DNA of 53,267 nt from an uncultured Clostridia bacterium (GTDB lineage Bacteria > Bacillota > Clostridia > TANB77 > CAG-508): contig CAKPCK010000011.1 of assembly GCA_934141555.1 (NCBI GenBank), positions 1 to 53,267 on the forward strand, in the 5' to 3' direction. Position 1 is the stretch's first letter. The number at the start of each line of letters is the position of its first letter. The notes below the pieces were generated by a model. The model was not told where the DNA came from, searched no databases, and saw only the letters and a program-made list of their open reading frames with translations. Shown here piece after piece: positions 25,857 to 34,297 of this stretch. A program made the translations under genes and the position numbers.

Positions 25857-27773
25857 TTATATATCAATAACTTTAAAAACATTTAACGAATCCATATCAG
25901 CAACTCTAACTTGTGAATATGATAAAGTATAATAATTTCCGTTGACAAATATAATTCTTCTAACTTCCTCTTCATAATTATTAGTTATAGTTCCAATTTC
26001 ACCTTGTAATGTAAAACCATTTTCCAAATCTATTTTATAAATAACTGCTCTCGAATTAGTTTTTAAACCTGATGATGAGTTTATTGGAAATGCCGTAATT
26101 CCTTTTTCTTTTGAAAATATTGCTGATTTATGGTTATATAATAATTCTGAATATGTGTATTTACTATCTCCAACAGCTATTTGAAATAATACTTGCGGAT
26201 TTGTAAAATCTGAAACATCAAACATTACTAATTTAAGTCCATTATTTGTTACTCTGGTTCCATTTTCTTTTGTATCATATCCAAATCCTATTATATGTGT
26301 TTCATCATATGGATGTAAATACACACTATATCCAGGAAGTTTTACTTCTCCTAAAATTTGCGGATTTGTTGCATCAGATAAATCTATTACCCAGAATGGA
26401 TCTGTTTGTTTAAATGTTACCACATATGCTTTACTTCCCATATATCTTACTGAATATATTTTTTCTCCTTCTGCTAATCCTTCAATTTTTCCTATTTCTT
26501 CCAACTTGTCATTTAACACATATAAATTATTACTTGTATTTTGATTTGACCATATTTCTCCTGTAGTTGTTGCAATTCTAAAATCGTCACCATTCTCGTC
26601 CATTGAAAATTGGTTATTTATTCTTCCTTCAACCTCGCCTTTAGCTTTATATATAATTTTTCCATTATTTAATTCGAATTTCATTAATTTTGTTTTAGTT
26701 GCAATAACTTTATAATTTTCATCATATTCAACTCCATTTATTGCAATATACATATTTTTTTCAGATGAATATAAATATGTTCCAGCTCCTAAAAATGTTT
26801 GAATATCTGCTTCATTATCTCCATTAATATTGATACCTACTAATATTAAATAATTTGCATCTTCTGTTTCGTCTAAATTATAAATTTTATCATAACTAAT
26901 ACATTTTTCTTCATTAGATATTGCTGTATCAGTATATTTAGGCATATAATCACTTTCATTTAATTCTTCTATACTTTTACAACTAATATCATATCCATAT
27001 ATATTCTTACTTACAGCAAAATATATGTTTTCATCTATCATTCTTGACATTGATGTTATATAAGATCCTTCTAGCATAACATTTCTTATTTCTTTTGGAT
27101 TGTTTCTATCTGTAATATCATATATTATAATTCCTGTTTTTGATTTGTGTGCTTCACTAACATCTCTAATTTCTGTACTCATTTTTACAGTTTCATTATA
27201 TAATACATTTCCTATTAAAGCTAATTTATTATTTTGCACATATATTTCTATAGGATAAAAATTTTCTTCCTTAAAATTTATTTCTGATATTTTTTCTGAT
27301 TTTTCTGCATTTTCAGCATTTATTATTATAAGTCTTTGTTTACTTAAATAATAAATATATTTATCATCTGTTTTTACAATATCTCCTTCATCTACATTTT
27401 CAACCTGTACATTTGTATTAGATCTAGTTTCTAACATGTTCGATTTGGCTACATCTATTATACTTTCTTGTACATTAAATAAATATTTATTTTCTACATT
27501 TGTAGAATTTTTACTTTTTATAATATTATAAAAATTCTCAAAATTTCCAACAGTTTCTAAATCAATTTTAGCAACTTCTTCTTTTTTCATTTCTTGCAAT
27601 ACTTTAGGAGTTTTCTTTTGTGAAAATACTACTACTGATGATAATGCAACAACAAAAACTGCTGCTATATTTATTATTTTTTTCATTACTTTTTGTCTTT
27701 TTATTTTTTCTTCTTTTTGATATTCATCATATTTTTTATAGATTTCATCTATAAATTGCTTATCAGTTTTCAT
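25857..27773 (-). CDS. Membrane-anchored beta-propeller protein, probable anti-sigma partner
   Basis: The 638-residue protein has a short charged cytoplasmic N-terminus (1-31), one membrane helix (about 32-50), and a large outer beta-propeller. The family hallmark is NVQVENVDEGDIVKTDDKYI, followed by WD-like blade motifs such as NNPKEIRNVMLEGSY and NPQILGEVKLPGYSVY. The gene overlaps the ECF sigma gene by 11 bp, starts behind GAGGGAT and is cotranscribed. Single-pass proteins in this position are often anti-sigma factors. Here the cytoplasmic tail is only about 31 residues, so that role is an inference from layout. It ends at a bidirectional terminator. Confidence 0.85.
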   Translation of the reverse strand: MKTDKQFIDEIYKKYDEYQKEEKIKRQKVMKKIINIAAVFVVALSSVVVFSQKKTPKVLQEMKKEEVAKIDLETVGNFENFYNIIKSKNSTNVENKYLFNVQESIIDVAKSNMLETRSNTNVQVENVDEGDIVKTDDKYIYYLSKQRLIIINAENAEKSEKISEINFKEENFYPIEIYVQNNKLALIGNVLYNETVKMSTEIRDVSEAHKSKTGIIIYDITDRNNPKEIRNVMLEGSYITSMSRMIDENIYFAVSKNIYGYDISCKSIEELNESDYMPKYTDTAISNEEKCISYDKIYNLDETEDANYLILVGININGDNEADIQTFLGAGTYLYSSEKNMYIAINGVEYDENYKVIATKTKLMKFELNNGKIIYKAKGEVEGRINNQFSMDENGDDFRIATTTGEIWSNQNTSNNLYVLNDKLEEIGKIEGLAEGEKIYSVRYMGSKAYVVTFKQTDPFWVIDLSDATNPQILGEVKLPGYSVYLHPYDETHIIGFGYDTKENGTRVTNNGLKLVMFDVSDFTNPQVLFQIAVGDSKYTYSELLYNHKSAIFSKEKGITAFPINSSSGLKTNSRAVIYKIDLENGFTLQGEIGTITNNYEEEVRRIIFVNGNYYTLSYSQVRVADMDSLNVFKVIDI

Positions 27774-28320
27774 ATTTATATCCCTCCTCTAATACTATTT
27801 TTTCCAATGCTCTTCTTGCTCTATATATCAATATTTTTACATTTGATGTTGTTTTATTTAATACATGCCCTATTTCTTTATAGCTTAATTCTTCTATATC
27901 TGCTAAATATATTGCATTTTGATATTCTAATTTTAGCTTTTGAATTGCATTTTTTAAATTTTCTGCTCTTTCATTTTTAAATACTTTTTCCTCTAGTTCT
28001 TCAACATCTTTAATATTTTCATATTCTTTCTCATCTATTGCTACAATTCTTTTTTCTCTCTTTATATAATTTAATGCTTTTGATTTTGCTATTGTATAAA
28101 GATATGTTTTTAAAGAATATTCAAATCTGTAATTTTTCTTATGAATTAATACATATAAAAATACATCTTGTGCTAAATCTTCTGCTATATCTATGCTTTT
28201 GGTATATCTTTGTATAAAATATATAATTGAATTTTTATGTCTTATTACTATTTCTTCAAAACTTTCATTATTGCCTAATAGAAATTCTTTGTATAGTTCT
28301 TTGTCTGTCTTATCTTGCAT
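27763..28320 (-). CDS. ECF-type RNA polymerase sigma factor
   Basis: The 185-residue sigma-70 family protein has only regions 2 and 4, as in ECF factors. Region 2 (about 20-90) contains SIDIAEDLAQDVFLYV and LKTYLYTIAKSKALNYIKR. Region 4 (about 120-180) contains ELSYKEIGHVLNKTTSNVK. It directs RNA polymerase to a small regulon, usually under envelope stress. It is the first gene of a two-gene operon with the beta-propeller protein. The start follows AAGGAGGATTC. The upstream region has an ECF-like promoter, suggesting autoregulation. Confidence 0.92.
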   Translation of the reverse strand: MQDKTDKELYKEFLLGNNESFEEIVIRHKNSIIYFIQRYTKSIDIAEDLAQDVFLYVLIHKKNYRFEYSLKTYLYTIAKSKALNYIKREKRIVAIDEKEYENIKDVEELEEKVFKNERAENLKNAIQKLKLEYQNAIYLADIEELSYKEIGHVLNKTTSNVKILIYRARRALEKIVLEEGYKYEN

Positions 28321-28344
28321 CTTGAATCCTCCTTTTTCTATTTC

Positions 28345-28373
28345 TTATACAATCTTATCAAAAAAAAGTTACA
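28345..28373 (-). promoter_or_regulatory. Putative autoregulated ECF promoter
   Basis: On the minus strand TGTAAC (28368-28373) and GTATAA (28345-28350) are 17 bp apart, directly before the sigma gene. The AAC-containing -35 element is typical of ECF-dependent promoters and differs from the TTGACA seen elsewhere in the window. Confidence 0.45.
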
Positions 28374-28391
28374 TCTACAAGAAGAAAAATA

Positions 28392-28420
28392 AAAGACTAC
28401 TTCATTTTGAAATAGTCTTT
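28392..28420 (-). terminator. Terminator after rsgA
   Basis: AAAGACTA (28392-28399) and TAGTCTTT (28413-28420), with inner TTC/GAA pairs, form a hairpin followed by TTATTTTTC on the minus strand. The stem begins within the rsgA stop codon. Confidence 0.8.
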
Positions 28421-29297
28421 ATTTCCACTTATATTTCTCTTTATCTTTTAATTCATTATATATCTCACAAAATCTTTCATATCTACCTTGCGATATTTTT
28501 CCATTTTGTACAGCTTGTTTCACTCCACATTTTTCTTCTTTTATATGTGTACAACCAACAAATTCACAATTTCCTAATTCCTTCTCAATTTCAATAAAAT
28601 ATTTATCTAATTCTGAACTTTCTATTTCATTTATTTCGAAACTTGAAAATCCTGGTGTATCTGCAATATATGTATTTTCTTCAATTTCATATAATTTTGT
28701 GTCTGTTGTTGTATTTTTACCTTTTTTATTTTTCTTGCTTACTTCTCCTTCTTGAGTTTTATCTGTATCAAATATTGCATTTATTAAACTTGATTTTCCT
28801 ACTCCTGAATTTCCTGAAAATACGCTTACTTTATTTTTTAATATTTCTTTTACTTCTTCAATTCCTTTATTTTCTTTTGCACTTGTTACAATTACTTTAT
28901 ATCCAACTTTAGAGTATTCTTCTTTTATCTCTATATAACTGTCTTGTAAATCTATTTTATTAATAATAATTATTGCATTTATTCCTAATTTTTCTGCATA
29001 TGCTAATTGTTTATCTAACATTAATAAATCTGGCTTTGGATGCTTTGTTGATATTACAAATATTATTTGATCTATATTTGATATTTTAGGCCTTTTTATT
29101 TCGTTTTTTCTTTGTTCTACTTTTTCTATAATAGCTTCTGATTTTTCTTCATCTGTTACTTGTATTTCTACATTATCTCCTACTAATGGTGTTATTTCAT
29201 TATTCTTTAATTTTCCTCTTGCATATGCATTATATTCTTTGTTTTCTGTTTTTATTTTATATACATTTGATATATTTCCTATTATTTTTCCTTGCAT
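28419..29297 (-). CDS. rsgA: Ribosome small-subunit GTPase RsgA
   Basis: This 292-residue circularly permuted GTPase has an N-terminal OB fold. The G motifs appear in permuted order: G4 NKID (113-116), G1 GNSGVGKS (162-169) and G3 DTPGF (213-217). The C-terminal zinc knuckle includes CEFVGCTHIKEEKCGV. RsgA acts in late 30S assembly. It normally follows prkC directly in Firmicutes; here fic lies between. It begins 20 bp after the fic stop. Confidence 0.95.
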   Translation of the reverse strand: MQGKIIGNISNVYKIKTENKEYNAYARGKLKNNEITPLVGDNVEIQVTDEEKSEAIIEKVEQRKNEIKRPKISNIDQIIFVISTKHPKPDLLMLDKQLAYAEKLGINAIIIINKIDLQDSYIEIKEEYSKVGYKVIVTSAKENKGIEEVKEILKNKVSVFSGNSGVGKSSLINAIFDTDKTQEGEVSKKNKKGKNTTTDTKLYEIEENTYIADTPGFSSFEINEIESSELDKYFIEIEKELGNCEFVGCTHIKEEKCGVKQAVQNGKISQGRYERFCEIYNELKDKEKYKWK

Positions 29298-29316
29298 TAT
29301 TTATTTGCTTTTCTCC

Positions 29317-30246
29317 TTATTTTATTATTTTTAAATATAGATTTAACATCTCTTCTGCCTGTTTTGTAACCATTTTTACAAAATCTGTATAATTTCCTGT
29401 AAGCGCTCCTGTATCTAAAGCATCATAATACTTATGTCTTTCTTCTTTTCTTATTATAATTGGTGGATATCCATTTTTCATAGCTTCAAAATTCATTAAT
29501 AATCTTGCTGTCCTTCCATTACCATCTATAAATGGATGAATTTTTACAAATTCTGCATGTAATAATGCTGCTACAACTATTGGATGATATTTTTCTTTCC
29601 ATTCATCATATCTATATATTAATTTTTCCATTAATTCTGGTACAACTACCGCATCTGGTGGAATATGACTTGCTCCAGATATAATAACATTTTCTATTCT
29701 ATATCTTCCAGCATTTTCATTATCAATTCCTCTTAATACAATTGCATGAATATTTTTAATATCAGCTTCTGATAATTCATTGTTATCTTTAATTAACTCT
29801 TCAAGGAATTCAATCGCTTCTTTATGATTAATTGCTTCTAAATGTTCTCTCATTGTTTTTCCACCAATAGTAATTCCTTCTAATACTACTTTGGTTTCTT
29901 TTAATGTCAATGTATTACCTTCAATAGCATTAGAATTATATGTCCATTCTAATTTAAAATTTTCTTCTAATGATTTTAAGGTTTCTTTTGGCAATGGTCT
30001 TTTACTATCTAATATTTTTTTCTTTTCATCTAAAGTTTTAAAAAAATCACTTGAAATATCTATGACAAAATTATCTTCTTTAATTTTATACCTTTTATCT
30101 ATGGGTTTACTTGTTTCTTCTGGTATATTCCAAACGTTTCCTATTTTTACAGCACCATCTATTCTTTTTTCTTGAATTAATCTTCTAATTCTTCTTTCAC
30201 TTATATTCCAATTTTCTGATGCTTGTTTTATTGTAATATATCCCAT
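29317..30246 (-). CDS. Fic-family AMP-transferase with N-terminal DNA-binding domain
   Basis: The 309-residue protein fuses a MerR/excisionase-like helix-turn-helix (about 1-45, ITIKQASENWNISERRIRR) to a Fic domain with the full catalytic motif HPFIDGNGRTAR (237-248). The preceding helix carries SNAIEG (105-110), the (S/T)xxxE(G/N) inhibitory motif of class II Fic proteins, so the enzyme is self-inhibited. Fic enzymes usually transfer AMP from ATP to protein hydroxyls. The HTH and the palindrome in its promoter suggest self-repression. It interrupts the prkC-rsgA neighbourhood and has its own promoter, signs of later insertion. Confidence 0.92.
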   Translation of the reverse strand: MGYITIKQASENWNISERRIRRLIQEKRIDGAVKIGNVWNIPEETSKPIDKRYKIKEDNFVIDISSDFFKTLDEKKKILDSKRPLPKETLKSLEENFKLEWTYNSNAIEGNTLTLKETKVVLEGITIGGKTMREHLEAINHKEAIEFLEELIKDNNELSEADIKNIHAIVLRGIDNENAGRYRIENVIISGASHIPPDAVVVPELMEKLIYRYDEWKEKYHPIVVAALLHAEFVKIHPFIDGNGRTARLLMNFEAMKNGYPPIIIRKEERHKYYDALDTGALTGNYTDFVKMVTKQAEEMLNLYLKIIK

Positions 30247-30264
30247 TTATATCACCCCATAAAT

Positions 30265-30294
30265 ATTATACCACAAATGGTATATTATAGTCAA
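30265..30294 (-). promoter_or_regulatory. Promoter of fic
   Basis: On the minus strand TTGACT (30289-30294) and TATAAT (30265-30270) are separated by 18 bp. The spacer is largely filled by the operator palindrome. Confidence 0.75.
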
Positions 30295-30317
30295 TAATAT
30301 TATTCCATTTGTGGTAT
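30268..30317. promoter_or_regulatory. Palindromic operator pair overlapping the fic promoter
   Basis: ATACCACAAATGGTAT (30268-30283) is a 6-4-6 palindrome that overlaps the -10 element and the spacer. An inverted 13-bp copy, CCATTTGTGGTAT, lies at 30305-30317, just upstream of the -35 element. Binding there would block RNA polymerase. Confidence 0.75.
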
Positions 30318-30328
30318 ATTGTTTAGTT

Positions 30329-32335
30329 TTATTCAATTGTTAATTTATCTGTATTATTTAAATTCATATCAACAGTTTTCTTCAAAATACCATCAATATA
30401 TACTTTTATTGTAACATTTCCTTTTCCGCTAACACTAACTTGTTTATCAGTAACATTTTCTTTTACTTTTTCATCTGTAACAGTTTCACCATCAACAGTT
30501 ACCTTTAATTGAATCGTTTCTGGTGTATTATCAACTTCAACCTCTTTTTGAATAGTTGTACTTGTTGTTTCACCTTTTACACTTTCTGTAACTGGCTTTT
30601 TAATTTTATCTTGATATCCTGTTATTGATTTTACATTTATTGTTACTGTTCCTGTTTTTGTTTCAGCAATTTTATTTACTGTTAAAGTTATTGTTGAACC
30701 TTCATCAACTGTTTCACCAGATTTTATACTTTGATTTAAAACAACTCCATTATCCTTTGTTTTATCCTCAGTATATTCAATTTCAACAACTAAACCTTTT
30801 TCTTCTAAATTTTTCTTTGCTGTTTCTACATCAACACCATATAAAGATGTTACAACAACTTGTTTTATTCCAGTTCCAATGCTTATATATACTTTTACTG
30901 TATCTCCAGCATTTACTTCTGTTCCTTCATCTGTTTCTTGTTTTGTAATATATCCAGCTTCAATCGTTTTGCTTGTTTCTTCTACAAACTCAAGTTTTAA
31001 TTTAGCATCTTTTGCAGATTTTTCAGCTTCTTCTTTTGTTGTTCCTACAAATTTTGGAACTTTAGTTTTTTCTGTTCCTAAGCTTACAATTACTTTAATT
31101 TCAGATTTTTCTTTTACTGTTCCATTTTGAGTATATTTTGGATTTTGTGAAATTATTTTTCCAGCTTCTACATCTGCACTATATTCAGCTTCTCCTTCTG
31201 AATATACTAATTTACTATCTTGAACTAATTTTTTTGCTTCATCTACTGTTTTTCCAACTAAATTAGGAATTGGTACATCTTTTGCTCTTGTAGCATTTGC
31301 TATTCCTAGAGTTGTTCCTAAACTTAATACAAATAATAACATTAGTCCTACAATTGTTGATAAAGCCTTATGTTTTTTTACAAATGTAACAAATTTATTT
31401 TCTTTTTTCTTTGCAGTTGCTTTTGGACCTCTATTATCATCTTGAATTGTTGATATTCTTTGTGTTGGGGCATCTACATATTCATTATTATCTACAAAAT
31501 TTCCTTGTGGTTCTTTTAATGCTCTTTTTAAATCTATTAACATTGCAGTTGCACTTTGATAACGTAAGTTTGGATCTTTCTTTAATGCTTTCATTATTAT
31601 ATCATTTACTGCGATTGGAATATTTGGATTTGCAACAATTGCTGCAATTGGTTCTTCTTGCATATGTTTTAATGCCACAGATACTGGTGTATCAGCATCA
31701 AATGGTACTCTTCCTGTTAACATTTCATACATAACAACACCTAAAGAATATATATCAGATTTTTCGTCTGTAAATCCTCCACGTGCATGTTCTGGTGAAA
31801 AATAATGTACTGATCCAATAGTTGTTCCAAATGCTGTAATTGTTGAGTTTGATACAGCTTTTGCAATTCCAAAGTCTGTTACTTTTGCAACTCCATCTTC
31901 TGTTATTATTATATTATGTGGTTTTATATCTCTATGTATAATATGATTTTTATGTGCTGTTTCTAATGCTGATGCAATTTGAATTGCTATATTTACTGAC
32001 CATTTCCATGGTAGTGGTCCTTTTTCTTCTACAATTATATCTTTTAATGTTTTTCCTTTTACTAATTCCATTACAATATAATGTAAATTTCCATCAACAC
32101 CTACATCATATACTGAAACAATATTTGGGTGTGTTATACTTGCTGCAGATTGTGCTTCAACTTCAAATCTTTTAACAAATTCTTCATCTGTTATAAATTC
32201 ATCTCTTAGTATTTTTATTGCTACATATCTATTCAATACATGGCATTTTGCCTTGTATACTGTTGCCATTCCTCCACTGCCTATTTTTTCTAATATTTCA
32301 TATCTGTTTGCTAACAATCTTCCTTTTAAATCCAT
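30329..32335 (-). CDS. prkC: PASTA-domain Ser/Thr protein kinase PrkC
   Basis: The 668-residue Hanks-type kinase has GSGGMATVYKA, the ATP lysine K41 in VAIKIL, HRDIKPHN (134-141) and DFGIAKA (154-160). One membrane helix (about 330-350) follows, then at least three PASTA repeats (starting IPNLVGKTVDEAKK, VPKFVGTTKEEAEK and VTSLYGVDVETAKK) and a C-terminal beta-rich tail. It senses muropeptides or lipid II and controls growth, division and spore germination. It follows the phosphatase gene stp, its usual partner. The start follows AGGAAGG. Confidence 0.96.
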   Translation of the reverse strand: MDLKGRLLANRYEILEKIGSGGMATVYKAKCHVLNRYVAIKILRDEFITDEEFVKRFEVEAQSAASITHPNIVSVYDVGVDGNLHYIVMELVKGKTLKDIIVEEKGPLPWKWSVNIAIQIASALETAHKNHIIHRDIKPHNIIITEDGVAKVTDFGIAKAVSNSTITAFGTTIGSVHYFSPEHARGGFTDEKSDIYSLGVVMYEMLTGRVPFDADTPVSVALKHMQEEPIAAIVANPNIPIAVNDIIMKALKKDPNLRYQSATAMLIDLKRALKEPQGNFVDNNEYVDAPTQRISTIQDDNRGPKATAKKKENKFVTFVKKHKALSTIVGLMLLFVLSLGTTLGIANATRAKDVPIPNLVGKTVDEAKKLVQDSKLVYSEGEAEYSADVEAGKIISQNPKYTQNGTVKEKSEIKVIVSLGTEKTKVPKFVGTTKEEAEKSAKDAKLKLEFVEETSKTIEAGYITKQETDEGTEVNAGDTVKVYISIGTGIKQVVVTSLYGVDVETAKKNLEEKGLVVEIEYTEDKTKDNGVVLNQSIKSGETVDEGSTITLTVNKIAETKTGTVTINVKSITGYQDKIKKPVTESVKGETTSTTIQKEVEVDNTPETIQLKVTVDGETVTDEKVKENVTDKQVSVSGKGNVTIKVYIDGILKKTVDMNLNNTDKLTIE

Positions 32336-32452
32336 GATTTTTCAATCCTTCCTAGGTTTTTAGCTAACCCATTGATTTTTCTTTTGAAACTTGAAAATTC
32401 AAATCGGGTAAATAAAATGTGCCATTACCACACTTTTCTTTTAAATTTTTAA

Positions 32453-33187
32453 TTATATATTTTTTATAATTACAACTGTTATATTATCCATTCCACCATT
32501 TTCATTTGCTAAATCTACTAATCTTTGTGGTGCTTTTTCAATATTTCCTGTTGCAATTTGAAAGATATCTTCTTGTTTTACCATATTTGTAAGCCCATCT
32601 GATGAGATTAATAAGATATCTTCTTTTAAAAATCCTTTAACTGCTACATCTGGCTCAACAAATGCATTACATCCCAATGCTTTTAATAACATATTTTTCT
32701 TTGGATGTACTTCTGCTTCTTCTTTTGTTATTGTTCCATCTTTTACTAATTTTTGAACATAACTATGGTCTGTTGTTAATTTTCTTATAAATGTCTTTCT
32801 TATTCTATATATTCTACTATCGCCTATGTGCCCAATATATGCCTTATTATTATATATTAAGCAAACTTCTAAAGTAGTACCCATTCCTTCATATTCTTTA
32901 TTTTCTCTTGATTTTTCATATACCACCATATTGGCATATTCCATACTACTTGCTACTAGTTGGATAAGACTTTCCCTGTCTTTTGGAGTTTCTTTGAAAT
33001 TGTTTTCAATATAATTTTTTGTGCATTTTATTGCTAAATTACTTGCAATTTCTCCACCTTTATATCCACCCATTCCATCTGCTAATAGGTATAGTTTTAC
33101 TTCACTTGATGAATCAGATATATAATATGCATCTTGGTTCATTTCTCTGACTTTTCCAACGTCTGATTTTGCATAAGCAATTATCAT
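32453..33187 (-). CDS. stp: PP2C-family Ser/Thr phosphatase Stp/PrpC
   Basis: The 244-residue metal-dependent phosphatase has the PP2C motifs: MNQDAYY, LLADGMGGYKGGEIAS, GHIGDSRIYRIR, LLISSDGLTNMV and DNITVVII. It reverses PrkC phosphorylation. It sits between rlmN and prkC, the standard Firmicute arrangement. A 118-bp gap follows before prkC, with no clear terminator. Confidence 0.95.
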   Translation of the reverse strand: MIIAYAKSDVGKVREMNQDAYYISDSSSEVKLYLLADGMGGYKGGEIASNLAIKCTKNYIENNFKETPKDRESLIQLVASSMEYANMVVYEKSRENKEYEGMGTTLEVCLIYNNKAYIGHIGDSRIYRIRKTFIRKLTTDHSYVQKLVKDGTITKEEAEVHPKKNMLLKALGCNAFVEPDVAVKGFLKEDILLISSDGLTNMVKQEDIFQIATGNIEKAPQRLVDLANENGGMDNITVVIIKNI

Positions 33188-33269
33188 ATTTCACCTCATA
33201 TCTTTCTATATGTTTTTAGTTATATCATATATAAAACTTTTTTTCAATTATTTTCACGAATTTTCCATA

Positions 33270-34295
33270 TTATGATTGTAGGTTTTGTCTTCTTAATTGT
33301 CCACAAGCTGCATCTATATCTGAACCTAGTTCTCTTCTTATTGTTGCTACTATTCCATGGTCATTTAGATAATCTCTAAACTTAATTATATTTTCATTTG
33401 AACTCTTAGTATATGCTCCATTTTCTATTTTATTAATAGGTATCAAATTAACATGACATATCATTCCTCTTAATAAATGAACTAATTCTTTTGCATCTTC
33501 TAAATTATCATTATTGTCTTTTGCTAATGCATATTCAAATGAAATTCTTCTATTTGTTTTCGCAATATAATCTTTACAAGCTTGTAATAATTCTTCTATT
33601 GGAAATGCATTATTTACAGGCATCATACTACTTCTTTTTTCATTTGTTGTAGCATGTAATGATATTGATAATGTACATTGAATGTTTTCATCTGCTAATC
33701 TATAAATTGCTGGTACTAATCCACTTGTTGAAACACTTATATGTCTTGCACCTATATTTATTCCTTTTGGATTATTTATTATTCTAATAGCATTTACAAC
33801 ATTATTATAATTATTTAATGGTTCTCCTATTCCCATAAACACTACATTTGATATTCTTATATTATTGTCTTGTTCTACTGCTAATATTTGTTCTACAATT
33901 TCTCCAGATGTTAAATTTCTTACAAATGGAATTCCTGTTGATGCACAGAATTTGCATCCCATTTTGCATCCAACTTGTGATGATACACATATACTATATC
34001 CATGATGATAACTCATTAATACTGTTTCTATTGCATTTCCATCTAATAAGTCAAATAAATATTTTTTTGTTCCATCACTTGATTCTAATTTTCTTAAAAT
34101 CTTAAAATTGCACATTGTATAATTTTCTTTTAATTTTTCTCTTAACTGTAAAGATAAATTTGTCATTTCATCAAATTCTTTAACTTTTTCTTCATATAAC
34201 CACTTAAATACTTGTTCTGCTCTAAATGGCTTTTCTCCCATTTGAACAAATTCTTCTTTTAGACTATCTAAATTATAATCTTTTATATTTTTCAT
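33270..34295 (-). CDS. rlmN: 23S rRNA/tRNA adenine-C2 methyltransferase RlmN
   Basis: The 341-residue radical-SAM enzyme carries CKMGCKFC (C110, C114, C117) and a C-terminal DIDAACGQLRR with the second catalytic cysteine. GIGEPLNNYNNV and HISVSTSGLVP are also present. It methylates A2503 of 23S rRNA and A37 of some tRNAs. It starts 2 bp after the U32 gene. Confidence 0.96.
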   Translation of the reverse strand: MKNIKDYNLDSLKEEFVQMGEKPFRAEQVFKWLYEEKVKEFDEMTNLSLQLREKLKENYTMCNFKILRKLESSDGTKKYLFDLLDGNAIETVLMSYHHGYSICVSSQVGCKMGCKFCASTGIPFVRNLTSGEIVEQILAVEQDNNIRISNVVFMGIGEPLNNYNNVVNAIRIINNPKGINIGARHISVSTSGLVPAIYRLADENIQCTLSISLHATTNEKRSSMMPVNNAFPIEELLQACKDYIAKTNRRISFEYALAKDNNDNLEDAKELVHLLRGMICHVNLIPINKIENGAYTKSSNENIIKFRDYLNDHGIVATIRRELGSDIDAACGQLRRQNLQS

Positions 34296-34297
34296 TA

